Of a DNA stretch of 64,000 nt, positions 1 to 8,765 are shown piece by piece; position 1 is the first letter of the stretch, and each line of letters begins with the position of its first letter. The notes beneath the pieces were generated by a model. That model was not told the origin of the DNA, did no database searches, and worked only from the letters and a program-made list of their open reading frames with translations. A program made the translations under genes and the position numbers. The stretch is from Prauserella_A sp040645195 (lineage in GTDB: Bacteria > Actinomycetota > Actinomycetes > Mycobacteriales > Pseudonocardiaceae), in assembly GCF_040645195.1 (NCBI RefSeq), contig NZ_JBEYXW010000001.1, positions 434,001 through 498,000 on the forward strand. The letters are read 5' to 3'.

Positions 1-1
1 G

Positions 2-319
2 GCGTCCCGGCTCGGCCAGCGGAAGGTACGCTCACTCGTGGTGTCCGAATTGGACCGGATGATCGAGATCGACCTGTTACGCCGGGACGTCACCGTTTAC
101 CGGCACGTGTCCCACGACGCGGCGACACCGGAGGGTCGTGGTTACCGGCAGCAGGCGATCGTGGAGTTGCCCGAGTTGGTCACCGCGCGGGAACCGCTGG
201 CGACACAGCTGGATCGCTTTGTCGACCTGCTGGACGGGGTAGCCGATGCCGAGCCCGAACGCGCCTCCATACTCCCTGCCCACGAGGTAGTCGACCGCGT
301 ACTAGCGTCGGCCACCTAA
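2..319 (+). CDS. Gfo/Idh/MocA-family oxidoreductase, C-terminal fragment
   Basis: The frame is open from the window edge to a TAA at 317-319, so only about 105 C-terminal residues are visible and the NAD-binding Rossmann half lies outside. The segment reading RKVRSLVV, DRMIEIDLL and DVTVYRHVSH resembles the last beta-strands of Gfo/Idh/MocA sugar-nucleotide oxidoreductases of the WlbA type. That is a judgement from pattern, not from a visible catalytic motif. The gene converges on a sugar-modifying operon (aminotransferase, epimerase, acetyltransferase, glycosyltransferase), which fits a role in making a modified sugar nucleotide. A 21-bp repeat array begins directly after the stop codon. Confidence 0.55.
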   Translation, partial: ASRLGQRKVRSLVVSELDRMIEIDLLRRDVTVYRHVSHDAATPEGRGYRQQAIVELPELVTAREPLATQLDRFVDLLDGVADAEPERASILPAHEVVDRVLASAT

Positions 320-425
320 CGCCGCGAGTCCCCCGCCCAGGCCGCCGAGTTGCCCGCTCGGGCCCGCGAGTCCTCCGCTCCGGCGCGCGAGTCCCCCATT
401 CAGGACCGCGAGTTGCCCGCTCCAG
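320..425 (-). repeat. 21-bp tandem repeat array A1, minus orientation, 5 units
   Basis: Five units repeat at an exact 21-bp period; the GAGT core starts at 326, 347, 368, 389 and 410. Read on the minus strand each unit has the core GGGSRACTCGCG, in two variants (GGGCAACTCGCG and GGGGGACTCGCG). The first unit lies within a few bases of the stop codon of the plus-strand gene. There are no spacers of unique sequence between units. The array is the mirror image of the one at 597-742. Confidence 0.85.
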
Positions 426-596
426 CGTCCCCGGCCGCGGGGTGTCACGGCTTCGTATCGGGCCCGCGGCAGCGGGACACTGGTGCCCACGGGCGCGATG
501 GCGATCGCGATGTTCTGGGTCGGCAGCCCTCCCTGGCGCAGCCCCACCTAGCGCGCGAACACCCGAAAGGTCCCCGGCTGGGCGCTTCGCGCGTCC
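426..596. other. Spacer between two mirrored repeat arrays
   Basis: About 170 bases separate the mirrored arrays in this convergent interval. Short open frames exist on both strands, but none has a credible ribosome binding site or a recognisable product. I see no terminator with a T-tract and no RNA gene. It could be a remnant of the DNA that was flanked by the arrays, or simply a degenerate stretch. Confidence 0.4.
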
Positions 597-742
597 GGAC
601 GGGGGACTCGCGTGCCTGGGCGGGCAAGTCGCGTGCCCGAGCGGGCAACTCGCGCACCTGGGCGGGCAACTCGCGCGCCTGGGCGGGCAACTCGCGGAGC
701 CGAGCGGGGGACTCGCGTGCCTGGGCGGGGGACTCGCGCGGG
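597..742 (+). repeat. 21-bp tandem repeat array A2, plus orientation, 7 units
   Basis: Seven units lie at an exact 21-bp period, with the ACTC (once AGTC) core at 606, 627, 648, 669, 690, 711 and 732. Units 2-5 carry GGGCAA before the core; units 1, 6 and 7 carry GGGGGA. The last unit ends within two bases of the TAA stop (743-745) of the minus-strand glycosyltransferase. Individual units contain a short inverted repeat such as CCCG-AG-CGGG, so transcripts could form small GC-rich hairpins. Confidence 0.85.
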
Positions 743-1927
743 TTAGTACCTGGCGTACATGGTGGTCAGCGTGTCGAGGTGTTGGGTCAGTACCGTTTCG
801 AGGGCGAAGTGCTTGTCGACGAGTTCCGCGCCGGCCCTGGCGATCTCGCGGGAGCCTGCGGGGTCGTTGACGATCTCGACGAGGCGATCCGCGAGAGTAT
901 CCGGCTCGTCCTGCGGTACCAGGTGGACGTTTTCCCGGTCCACCAACCGGACTCCGGGGAAGTTGTCCTCCCGCACCACGGCCACCACCGGCACCTCGGC
1001 CGCCATGCTCTCCAGGCTCGCCGTACCGAAGCCGAAACCCTGCAGCTCGTGGCACTCCACGCTCGCGGCGGCGAGATAGTGCGGGATGTCCCGCTTCGGT
1101 ACGGCACCGGTGGTGACGATGGCGCCCTCGACACCGAGTTGCGCGGCCCGCTGCAAGAAGGCGTCGAAGTACACGCCGCCGACCACGACCAGCTTCGCGT
1201 CCGGAACCCGCGCCAGCACACCCGGCAACGCCTCCACCAGCCCCAGCCGGTCACGCAGCGGGATCACATGCCCGGCGGACAGGATCACCGGCGCGTCACC
1301 GAGACCGTGGCGCTCACGCACGATCCGCGGGTCGCCACCACGCACCCAATCCGGATCGACACCGACCGGAATGGCCACCGTACCGGCGATCGCCCCGCGA
1401 TACCGGCGCCCGATGTAGTCGCCCATCTGGACGTCCATCACCACGAACCGCGGCCGGTAACGGCGCAGAATGGGCGCGACGACCGCGGCATCGAGCGCCC
1501 GGAACACCCATTGGTACAGCCTGCGCGGACTCTCTAGTCTCGTGTGGACACTCAGCAGCACCGGGACACCGTTGCGGTGGGCCCACAGCCCGGTCGCCCA
1601 CGTGAGGTCGAAGAACTGCCCGTGCTGATGGATCACGTCCGGCCGGAACTCGTCCAGCAGCTCACGGATCCGGCGCGGCAGGGACGGCCGCAGGGAGAAC
1701 GCCACATCGAAGTTCACCGCCAGCCTGGTCCGTGGCAGCCGCACCGCGGGCAGGCGAACCACCCGCATCCTGCCCACGACTTCGTCGGCGGGAGCGTCCG
1801 GATGCGCGGCGGTGACCACCAGCACCTCGTTACCCGCAGCCGCGTAGCCCTTGGCCAGCGACTCCGACAGGTGGGCGCTGCCGCCGACCCTAGGCGGGTA
1901 GAAGTTGTTGACGACCGCGATTCTCAT
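743..1927 (-). CDS. GT4-family glycosyltransferase
   Basis: The protein is 394 aa. The N-terminus MRIAVVNNFYPPRVGG is the typical first strand and Gly-rich loop of GT-B group 4 glycosyltransferases, which transfer a sugar from a nucleotide donor to a lipid or glycan acceptor at the cytoplasmic membrane. The GFGFGTASLESMAAEVPVV stretch near residue 310 matches the donor-binding E-x7-E region in position, with the first Glu replaced. The ATG at 1927 overlaps the stop of the upstream acetyltransferase by four bases (ATGA), so translation is probably coupled. It is the last gene of a four-gene minus-strand operon, and its stop abuts a 21-bp repeat array. Donor and acceptor cannot be read from the sequence. 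Confidence 0.85.
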   Translation of the reverse strand: MRIAVVNNFYPPRVGGSAHLSESLAKGYAAAGNEVLVVTAAHPDAPADEVVGRMRVVRLPAVRLPRTRLAVNFDVAFSLRPSLPRRIRELLDEFRPDVIHQHGQFFDLTWATGLWAHRNGVPVLLSVHTRLESPRRLYQWVFRALDAAVVAPILRRYRPRFVVMDVQMGDYIGRRYRGAIAGTVAIPVGVDPDWVRGGDPRIVRERHGLGDAPVILSAGHVIPLRDRLGLVEALPGVLARVPDAKLVVVGGVYFDAFLQRAAQLGVEGAIVTTGAVPKRDIPHYLAAASVECHELQGFGFGTASLESMAAEVPVVAVVREDNFPGVRLVDRENVHLVPQDEPDTLADRLVEIVNDPAGSREIARAGAELVDKHFALETVLTQHLDTLTTMYARY

Positions 1928-2358
1928 GCGTGGTACTCGATCCGCACATCCGACCCTGCAATGTGGACAGTACCAACCGGACGGGCAGGCACGCCGGTGA
2001 CGACAGTGCGCGGGGGTACGTCCCTGGTCACCACGGCGCCCGCACCGATGACAGCGGAGTCGCCGATCGTCACGCCCATGAGTACTACCGCATTCGCACC
2101 GAGGAACACGTGGTCGCCGATGGTCACCGGCGCCCGGTCCACGTCGGGACACGCGCGCCCGGACACGCAACGCCTCGTGGTGTTGTGTGTGTAGATCTGC
2201 ACTCCGCAGGAGATGTCGACGCCCTTGCCGATGCGTAACCCGCCGGAGCCGTCCACCACCGTGAAGGCGCCGATCCACGTTCCGGCGCCGATCTGCGGAT
2301 CACCGCTGATCCAGGCCATCGGGTGGAAGTCGTTGGGCGGCAAGCCTGTTGCGTTCAT
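1924..2358 (-). CDS. Hexapeptide-repeat acyltransferase
   Basis: This 144-aa protein is built of left-handed beta-helix hexapeptide repeats (IGAGTW, IGAFTV, IGKGVD, IGDHVF, IGDSAV, IGAGAV), the hallmark of LbH acetyltransferases that move an acetyl group from acetyl-CoA to a hydroxyl or amino sugar. The His in IYTHNT (about residue 78) is the likely catalytic base. A proline-rich cap (VTGVPARPVG) closes the helix. Start and stop overlap its neighbours by ATGA on both sides. With the upstream PLP aminotransferase it could N-acetylate an amino-sugar nucleotide, as WlbB does; that substrate is an inference. Confidence 0.85.
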   Translation of the reverse strand: MNATGLPPNDFHPMAWISGDPQIGAGTWIGAFTVVDGSGGLRIGKGVDISCGVQIYTHNTTRRCVSGRACPDVDRAPVTIGDHVFLGANAVVLMGVTIGDSAVIGAGAVVTRDVPPRTVVTGVPARPVGTVHIAGSDVRIEYHA

Positions 2359-3287
2359 CCCGCCGACTCACGCACCAGGTCACACATCCCCTGCTCGACC
2401 GAGATCTCCGGTTCCCAGCCGAGTACCTCGCGGGCACGGTCGATGTCGGCGGCGCGGCGGGTCACGAGCACGTCCCGCGGGTTGAACTGCGGCTCGACAG
2501 CCACACCGACGGCATCGATGAGGATCTTGGCCAGCGTGGCGATCGAGGTGTCGACACCCGTGCCGATGTTGATCGGCAGGTTCGCCTGTTCCGACTCCAG
2601 AGCCAGCACCACGGCCCGCGCGAGATCGGCGACGTGCACGAAATCCATCGACTGCTCGCCCTTGCCGTCGATGACCGGCGACTGGCCTGCCCGCAGGCGC
2701 TGGATGAAGTGGTTGATCACCGAGGTGTAGTAGGCCTCGATCTTCTGCCCCGGCCCGTACACGTTGAAGAACCGCAGCGCCGTCCACGACAGGCCACGCT
2801 GCCGCTCGTAGAACCGCAGCAGGTCCTCACCGGCGCGCTTGGCGATGCAGTACGGCGTCAACGGATCGAGCGGATCGTCCTCGTGCATGGGCAACGTGCT
2901 CGGGTCGCCGTACACCGACGCCGACGACGCGAAGACCAGCCGCTCGACGCCCTCATCGGCGGCCGCCGCGAACACGTTGTGGTTGCCCGTCATGTTGATG
3001 TCGATGGACTCGTGTGGGTCAGCGATCGACTTGTTGATCGACACGGTCGCGAAGTGGATCGCATGCGTGCACCCGCGGATGGCCTCGCGCACCCCACCGC
3101 CGTAGCGAACGTCCTTCTCGACGAGCTCGACCTTGCCGGTGCCGACGAAGGCGTTGACGCGTTCCCGGTCACCCCGCGCCATGTTGTCGTAGATGACGAG
3201 GGAGTAGTCGCGCTCCAGCAGCAGCGGGATGGTGTGCGCGGCGATGAAACCGGCTCCACCTGTGAAGAACACCTTCTTGTCTGGCAT
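2355..3287 (-). CDS. NAD-dependent sugar-nucleotide epimerase/dehydratase (extended SDR)
   Basis: The protein is 310 aa. The Rossmann motif GGAGFIAAH sits at the N-terminus and the catalytic YCIAK (YxxxK) near residue 145, with VFASSASVYGD supplying the Ser/Thr of the triad. NVYGPGQ and the MDFVHVADLARA segment are typical of UDP-glucose 4-epimerase-like enzymes. The chosen ATG at 3287 has the ribosome site AGGAG four bases upstream, so the longer frame beginning at 3329 is not used. It follows the aminotransferase by seven bases and overlaps the acetyltransferase start by ATGA. Precise substrate unknown; UDP-GlcNAc or UDP-glucose derivatives are likely. Confidence 0.88.
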   Translation of the reverse strand: MPDKKVFFTGGAGFIAAHTIPLLLERDYSLVIYDNMARGDRERVNAFVGTGKVELVEKDVRYGGGVREAIRGCTHAIHFATVSINKSIADPHESIDINMTGNHNVFAAAADEGVERLVFASSASVYGDPSTLPMHEDDPLDPLTPYCIAKRAGEDLLRFYERQRGLSWTALRFFNVYGPGQKIEAYYTSVINHFIQRLRAGQSPVIDGKGEQSMDFVHVADLARAVVLALESEQANLPINIGTGVDTSIATLAKILIDAVGVAVEPQFNPRDVLVTRRAADIDRAREVLGWEPEISVEQGMCDLVRESAG

Positions 3288-3294
3288 CTCTCTC

Positions 3295-4425
3295 CTAGTC
3301 GATGGCGTCCCCGACGGCCGCGATGACACGGTCGACCTGGACGTCGGTGAGGTTGGCGTGCATGGGAATCGCCAGGTGCCTGGCGAAGGCCTCCGCTGAC
3401 ACCGGCAGTCGCTGCCGCAGGCCGTACACCGGCTGCAGGTGCGAGGCGTAGGTGCCGAAGTTGCACTGCACCCCCTGCGCGCGTAGCCGCAGTGCGACGG
3501 CGTCCCTGGACAGCGGCGGTTCGATGGTGAGCAGGTACGACTGCCACGGGTGCTCGCGGTCGGGCAGCGCCACGGGCGTACGGACGCCGTCGAGGCCGGC
3601 CAACCCCGCGTGGTAGCGCCGCGCGACCGAGCGGCGCGCCGCGAGCAGCGCGGGGAGGCGATCCAGCTGCACCGTCAGGATCGCGGCCTGGACCTCGGAC
3701 ATCCGGAAGTTGTAGCCGGCCTCGTGGAACGCGGGGATGGGCAGTGCGGTCTCGTGTTCGCGGCGCAGGGCGGGCTCGATGCCGTAGCTGTGCAGGGTCC
3801 GGGCACGCTCGATGAGGTCCGCACGATCGCTGACGAGCGCACCGCCCTCGCCCGCGGTGATGCCTTTGCGGCCGTGGAAGGAGAACGCGGCGAGATCACC
3901 GAGGCTGCCGGCGGGGCGGTCGCGGTACCGGGCACCTGCCGCACACGCGGCGTCCTCGAACAGCCACAGCCCACGCCGGTCGGCGATGGCGCGGTACTCG
4001 GCGAACTCGCCGGGCTGGCCCGCGACGTCGACGGCGAGGATGCCGACGGTGCGCGGGGTGATGAGTGCCTCGACCGCGGCGGGATCGGCACTCCAGCTGT
4101 CGGGACGGACGTCGGCGAACACCGGTGTCGCCCCGGCCTGCAGCACGGCGTGCCCGGTCGCGGGGAAGGTGTAGTCGCCGACGATCACCTCGTCGCCGGG
4201 CCGCACATCCAGTACCCGAAGGCCGAGGAACAGTGCGCTACCGCAGTTGGCGGTGGCCAGCGCATGCCGGGTACCGGCGACCGCGGCGAACCGCTCCTCG
4301 AACGTGGCGCAGGCCGGCCCCGCACCGGACAGCCAGCCGGACCGCAACACCTCGGCCACCGCGGCGAGCTCCGCGTCCCCGACCGTTGGTTGGCCCAGTG
4401 CGATGCTGCCGGGGTGGTCTGTCAT
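3295..4425 (-). CDS. DegT/DnrJ/EryC1-family sugar aminotransferase
   Basis: The protein is 376 aa, the normal length for this PLP-dependent family, which converts keto-sugar nucleotides to amino sugars. ATANCGSALFLGL binds the cofactor phosphate, EDAACAAGARY carries the PLP-nitrogen Asp, and the Schiff-base lysine is in FSFHGRKGITAGEGG (about residue 185). The start at 4425 (MTDHPGS) has AGGAG four bases upstream; the frame runs further upstream but without support. It is the first gene of the operon and is divergent from the BTAD regulator, with 68 bp between starts. It probably supplies the amine acetylated by the gene two places downstream. Confidence 0.9.
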   Translation of the reverse strand: MTDHPGSIALGQPTVGDAELAAVAEVLRSGWLSGAGPACATFEERFAAVAGTRHALATANCGSALFLGLRVLDVRPGDEVIVGDYTFPATGHAVLQAGATPVFADVRPDSWSADPAAVEALITPRTVGILAVDVAGQPGEFAEYRAIADRRGLWLFEDAACAAGARYRDRPAGSLGDLAAFSFHGRKGITAGEGGALVSDRADLIERARTLHSYGIEPALRREHETALPIPAFHEAGYNFRMSEVQAAILTVQLDRLPALLAARRSVARRYHAGLAGLDGVRTPVALPDREHPWQSYLLTIEPPLSRDAVALRLRAQGVQCNFGTYASHLQPVYGLRQRLPVSAEAFARHLAIPMHANLTDVQVDRVIAAVGDAID

Positions 4426-4493
4426 GACACTCCTGTCGGCCGAAAACGTGCGGAGGTTTAGAGCACCGCGCCGGTCACCGGGATACTCGACGT
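4426..4493. promoter_or_regulatory. Divergent promoter region, sugar operon / BTAD regulator
   Basis: Only 68 bases separate the two starts. GATACT at 4482-4487 is a plausible -10 element seven bases before the ATG at 4494, which has no ribosome binding site. The regulator may therefore be transcribed as a leaderless mRNA. On the other strand AGGAG precedes the aminotransferase ATG. Confidence 0.4.
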
Positions 4494-7400
4494 ATGCGTT
4501 TCGGCATCCTCGGTCCGCTCGACGTGCGCGGAACCGACGACGCCCCGGTCGCCGTCGGCGGGCCGAAGGTCCGTGCACTGCTCGGGTTGCTGCTGCTCAA
4601 CGCGGGTGAGCTGGTCCCGCGGCAGCGGTTGATCGACGGCCTGTACGGCGAGGAGCCGCCCGCGGGCGTCGCCAACGCACTGCAGTCACAGGTATCGAGG
4701 CTGCGTCAGGCGCTGCCGGGCCTGGTGGAGTTCCATCCCGCCGGCTACCGGCTCGCGGTCGAGCCAGGCGACGTCGACGCGCACCGTTTCGAGCGGCTGG
4801 CCGCACGAGGCAGGGCGGCACTGTCCGCCGGTGAGCACGCGGCCGCGAGATCGGCACTGCACGAGGCGCTGGCGTTGTGGCGGGGACCGGCGCTCGCCGA
4901 CGTCCCCGAGCTGGCCGCCGACCGGCTGGAGGAGCTGCGCCTCGCCACGACCGAGGACCGCGTCGAGGCGGACCTGGCGATCAGCGATCCGGCGCCGCTG
5001 GTCGCCGAGCTGCGCGGGCTCGTCGCCGCGCATCCGCTGCGCGAGCGGCTTCGGGTGCTGCTGGTGCGTGCGCTGCATGCCGGTGGCAGGCAGGCCGAGG
5101 CGCTGGCCGCGTTCGACGAGGCCCGCCGGTTCCTCGCCGACGAGCTGGGCGCCGATCCCTCGACGGAGCTGGCCACCGCCCATGCCGAGGTGCTGCGGGC
5201 TGATCAGCCGGTGCCGGCCGCACGGCAACCGGTGCGCGGGGTACCCGAGCAACTCACCAGCTTCGTCGGCAGGGACGCCGAGATCACCGAGGTCCGCTCG
5301 CTGCTCGGCACCACCCGGCTCGTGACCCTTACCGGGCCGGGCGGAACCGGCAAGACGCGGCTCGCGATCGAAGCGGTGCGCAGCCATTCCGGCGAGGTGT
5401 GCTTTGTGGAACTGGCGCCGCTGACCACGGGTACGGACCTGCCGCAGGCCGTGCTGGACGCGCTCAGCCTGCGCGAAACCACGCTGGCCACCTGGGGCAG
5501 CGGCCGCCGCCCCGCGGTCGAGCGGCTCGTCAACGCACTCGCCGAACGCGACCTGCTGCTGGTGCTGGACAACTGCGAGCACATCGTCGACGCGGCCGCA
5601 GAGCTGGCCGGGCAGCTGCTCGGCCAGTGCCCGCATGTCCGCATCCTGGCCACCAGCCGGGAAGCGCTCGGCCTCACGGGGGAGCGGCTGTGCCCGGTGC
5701 CGCAGCTCGCGGTTCCCCCGCTGGGGCAGCCGGACCGCGACGTGCTGGACTACGCCGCCGTGCGCCTGTTCACCGAACGGGCTGCCGCCGCGGCACCCGG
5801 GTTCGAGGCGAACGCCGAGCGCATTGCCGATGTGGTGCGGATCTGCCGTGCGCTGGACGGTCTGCCGTTGGCCATCGAGCTGGCGGCCGCCAGGGTGCGG
5901 TCCCTGCCGGTGCCACAGGTGGCGGCCCGGCTCGACGACCGGTTCCGGCTGCTGTCGCGGGGAAGCCGGACCGCGGCACCACGGCACCGCACGCTCCGCG
6001 CCGTGGTCGAGTGGAGCTGGGACCTGCTCGACGACACCGAGCGCACGCTGGCGCGAAGGCTGACCGTGTTCTCAGGCGGTGCGACGATCGCGGCCGTGGG
6101 CCGGGTGTGCGATGTACCCGCGGAGACCCTGCCGGACGTGCTCGCCGGGCTGGTCGAGAAGTCGCTCGTCGACCTCGGCGCCGACAGCCGCTACCGGATG
6201 CTGGAGACGGTGCGCGCGTACGGCGCCGAGCGGCTTACCGAGGCCGGTGAACGCGAGCGACTGCAGCGAGCGCACGCCGAGTACTACCTCGAGCTGACGA
6301 GCACGGCCGCGGAGCACGTGCTCACCGCCGCGCAGTTGGACTGGCTGCGCAGGCTCGACGCCGAGCAGGACAACCTGCACGCCGCTTTCCGCTGGGCCGC
6401 CGCCGACGACACGCGGACGGCGTTGCGGCTGCTGGCCGCGCTGTTGCCGTGCTGGTGGCTGCGCGGCAGGCGCACGGAAGCAGCCACGCTCGCGGCCGAA
6501 CTGCTCGCCGACCTCGAGCCGGGCGCTCCGCCGGGCCTGGCCGAGGAGTACGCGATGTGCGTCCTGTCGGCTGCCTTCGAAGCAGGGCAGGACCGGCTCG
6601 CCGAGCACCTGCCTGCCATGAAGGCGGAGTTCGAGGGCGTCATGTCGCAGTTGCGGGCCCGGCACCCCTTCCTGCTGGTGCTCTGGGGCGCCATGAACGG
6701 CATCCCTGGGGAGGAGATCGCGGGATCGTTGCGGCTGCGGTGGCGCCAACAGGCGAACCGCTGGTACCTGGCACTGGACAGTTTGGGCGGGGGCCTGCTG
6801 CGGCTCTACCAGGGACGAGCTGCCGAGGCCGAGACCGAGCTGGCCGCGGCGCGCATCGAATTCCAGTCGCTAGGCGAGCGCTGGGGCACCGCGCTCACCC
6901 TGGTGGAGCTGGGCAGGCTGACGGGCTGGCGCGGCGACCACGCCAACGCGATCGCGCTGCTCGGCGAGGCACTCGAGCTGAGCAGACAGCTCGATGCGCT
7001 CGAAGACGAGGCCACGATCCTGTGCCTGCGCGGCCGGGTTCGCATCCACGCCGGCAGTCTCGATGCGGCGCGGACCGATTTCGCGCTGGCGGCAGAGCTC
7101 GCCGAGCGACAGGGCATCCGCGAGATCGCCGCCTCCGCGGCATGCGGCTCGGGCATCGTGGCGAGGCTCTCCGGTGACCTCGCCCGCGCCCGGCAGCTGT
7201 GTGAGCGGGCGCTGGCCGACTGCCCGCAGGGGATATTCGGCTTCGAGGAGGTCCGCGGCCAGATCGCGGTGGAGCTCGGCCGGCTCGCCGAGGCGGAGGG
7301 CGCGGCGGACGAGGCCACGAAATGGCACCTGCACGCGTTCCGGTCCGGCCGTGACTGGCGGGACCTGCTCACGGCCGGCTCCGCGGTCGAGGGGCTCGCC

Positions 7401-7619
7401 GGGGTGGCCGTCCTGCGTGGCGATGCCCGGCGGGCGGCCCTGCTGCACGGGGCCGCGACAGCCTTGCGCGGCGCCGCCGTCGCCGGGGACCCGGATGTGG
7501 CGCGGGTATCGGCCCTCGCGCGTGCCCGCCTCGGCGACGAGGTCTACGCGGCCGAGCACGCGCGCGGTGCGGCGCTGGCCAAGGCCGATGCACTGGCAGT
7601 GGTCACCGCGGCGGATTGA
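4494..7619 (+). CDS. AfsR/SARP-like regulator: winged helix, BTAD, NB-ARC ATPase, TPR
   Basis: The protein is 1041 aa. Residues 1-90 form an OmpR-like winged helix (FGILGPLDVR, ALLGLLLLNAGELV); residues 95-240 are the all-helical BTAD domain ending ELGADPSTEL. An NB-ARC nucleotide switch follows, with Walker A GPGGTGKT at 281-288 and Walker B LLLVLDNCEH (Asp 359). The last 350 residues are Ala/Leu-rich helical repeats of TPR type. Such proteins are cytoplasmic transcriptional activators whose ATPase/TPR part senses an unknown signal. The gene is followed by a C45 hydrolase and an exporter on the same strand, its most likely targets. Full length, no truncation. Confidence 0.88.
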   Translation: MRFGILGPLDVRGTDDAPVAVGGPKVRALLGLLLLNAGELVPRQRLIDGLYGEEPPAGVANALQSQVSRLRQALPGLVEFHPAGYRLAVEPGDVDAHRFERLAARGRAALSAGEHAAARSALHEALALWRGPALADVPELAADRLEELRLATTEDRVEADLAISDPAPLVAELRGLVAAHPLRERLRVLLVRALHAGGRQAEALAAFDEARRFLADELGADPSTELATAHAEVLRADQPVPAARQPVRGVPEQLTSFVGRDAEITEVRSLLGTTRLVTLTGPGGTGKTRLAIEAVRSHSGEVCFVELAPLTTGTDLPQAVLDALSLRETTLATWGSGRRPAVERLVNALAERDLLLVLDNCEHIVDAAAELAGQLLGQCPHVRILATSREALGLTGERLCPVPQLAVPPLGQPDRDVLDYAAVRLFTERAAAAAPGFEANAERIADVVRICRALDGLPLAIELAAARVRSLPVPQVAARLDDRFRLLSRGSRTAAPRHRTLRAVVEWSWDLLDDTERTLARRLTVFSGGATIAAVGRVCDVPAETLPDVLAGLVEKSLVDLGADSRYRMLETVRAYGAERLTEAGERERLQRAHAEYYLELTSTAAEHVLTAAQLDWLRRLDAEQDNLHAAFRWAAADDTRTALRLLAALLPCWWLRGRRTEAATLAAELLADLEPGAPPGLAEEYAMCVLSAAFEAGQDRLAEHLPAMKAEFEGVMSQLRARHPFLLVLWGAMNGIPGEEIAGSLRLRWRQQANRWYLALDSLGGGLLRLYQGRAAEAETELAAARIEFQSLGERWGTALTLVELGRLTGWRGDHANAIALLGEALELSRQLDALEDEATILCLRGRVRIHAGSLDAARTDFALAAELAERQGIREIAASAACGSGIVARLSGDLARARQLCERALADCPQGIFGFEEVRGQIAVELGRLAEAEGAADEATKWHLHAFRSGRDWRDLLTAGSAVEGLAGVAVLRGDARRAALLHGAATALRGAAVAGDPDVARVSALARARLGDEVYAAEHARGAALAKADALAVVTAAD

Positions 7620-7673
7620 CGCCGTCAGTGGTTGGTGCGTGGGCGGTCAGCGAGCGCACACATGCTCGCCGGT

Positions 7674-8765
7674 ATGAATGAGCTCACCATCGTCGCAGGT
7701 GGACGGCACGACTTCATGACCGTCCGACATCTCGTCCTCCGCGGCGACCAGACCACCATCGGGCACGCCCTTGCCGAAGAGGCCCGCTCCAGCGCGGGCT
7801 GGGTTCCCGCGAACATCGATCCGCTGCGCAACCGCGCACGATGGACGTGGTTCGAGCGGAACTGGCCCGAGCACTACGCCCGTATGTCCGGTGCGGCGAC
7901 CGCCTTCGGCCTCGACCCCGAGACCGACAACGTCTGTCTCGACGGCATGCCGACCCTGCCCGACGGCTCCGGTTGCTCCGCGGTGTGGTGTCCGCCCGTG
8001 CTGGCCGCTGACGGGCAGGGCCGGGTGGCCCGCAACTACGACCTGTTCACGGAACCGGGTGCGGCGTCGCGTCCCTACGTCATCACGATGTACCCCGACA
8101 ACGGCCTGGCCTCCACCGCGCTCACCATGTCCGAACTGGACGGCTGCACGGAGGGTATCAACGAGGCCGGGTTGACCGTCACGCTGCTGCTGACCGGGCT
8201 GGGTAGTACATCCCGGCCGACGGCCCCGCCTGCACCACAGGCGGGGCTCAACATCACGCAGGTCCCGCGTTTCCTGCTCGATACGTGCGAGAACGTCGAC
8301 CAGGCCAAGCAGGCACTCCTCGGCGCAAAGCAGTACGACGAGGGCGTGCCGTGTCACTACCTCATAGCCGATGCCTCGGGGCAGGCCTTCGTGTGGGAGC
8401 GCGGCGCGCACGACAGCGAGCACATCATCGAGGCCACGGGCGGGCCGTTGTGCGTGACCAACCACCAGCTGCACGAGTACCCCGACGTGCAGGACCTGCC
8501 CGAGGACACGCCGGAGACGTTCCTGACCTACCAGCGTGCGCGGGCGCTCGCCAAGGAGACCGCAGGCCGACTGTCGGCGGGTTCGCTGCGGGCGGCGCTG
8601 GACGCGGCCGCGATGTCGGCTGTGCCCGAGCAGCCGTGGCGGACCTTGTGGCGCACGGTCTTCGACCCGGCGGTGCGCACCATGACCAGCAGGTTCTACC
8701 TCGGCGACGCCGATAACGGTAGCGCGCGGTACTCCCCCGAGGTCACGTTCGAGGTGGCGAAATGA
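7674..8765 (+). CDS. C45-type Ntn hydrolase (acyl-CoA:6-APA acyltransferase / linear amide hydrolase family)
   Basis: The protein is about 363 aa. LPDGSGCSAVW followed by RVARNYDLF matches this Ntn family: autocleavage before Cys 101 would expose it as N-terminal nucleophile, and the RNYD segment lines the active site. TEGINEAGLTV and CVTNHQL are further conserved blocks. Members hydrolyse or transfer acyl amides such as penicillins, acyl-homoserine lactones or peptide amides; the substrate here is unknown. The start is uncertain: ATG at 7674, with an in-frame ATG at 7662, and neither has a clear ribosome site. The stop overlaps the exporter start by ATGA, so hydrolase and exporter are translationally coupled. 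Confidence 0.75.
   Translation: MNELTIVAGGRHDFMTVRHLVLRGDQTTIGHALAEEARSSAGWVPANIDPLRNRARWTWFERNWPEHYARMSGAATAFGLDPETDNVCLDGMPTLPDGSGCSAVWCPPVLAADGQGRVARNYDLFTEPGAASRPYVITMYPDNGLASTALTMSELDGCTEGINEAGLTVTLLLTGLGSTSRPTAPPAPQAGLNITQVPRFLLDTCENVDQAKQALLGAKQYDEGVPCHYLIADASGQAFVWERGAHDSEHIIEATGGPLCVTNHQLHEYPDVQDLPEDTPETFLTYQRARALAKETAGRLSAGSLRAALDAAAMSAVPEQPWRTLWRTVFDPAVRTMTSRFYLGDADNGSARYSPEVTFEVAK

Noticed and set aside
320..742. CRISPR-like array.
   Set aside because: Units are head-to-tail at exactly 21 bp with no unique spacers, and no cas genes are present.
350..1537. A 395-codon plus-strand open frame.
   Set aside because: It begins inside repeats and runs antisense to the glycosyltransferase; the composition matches a shadow of GC-rich coding DNA.
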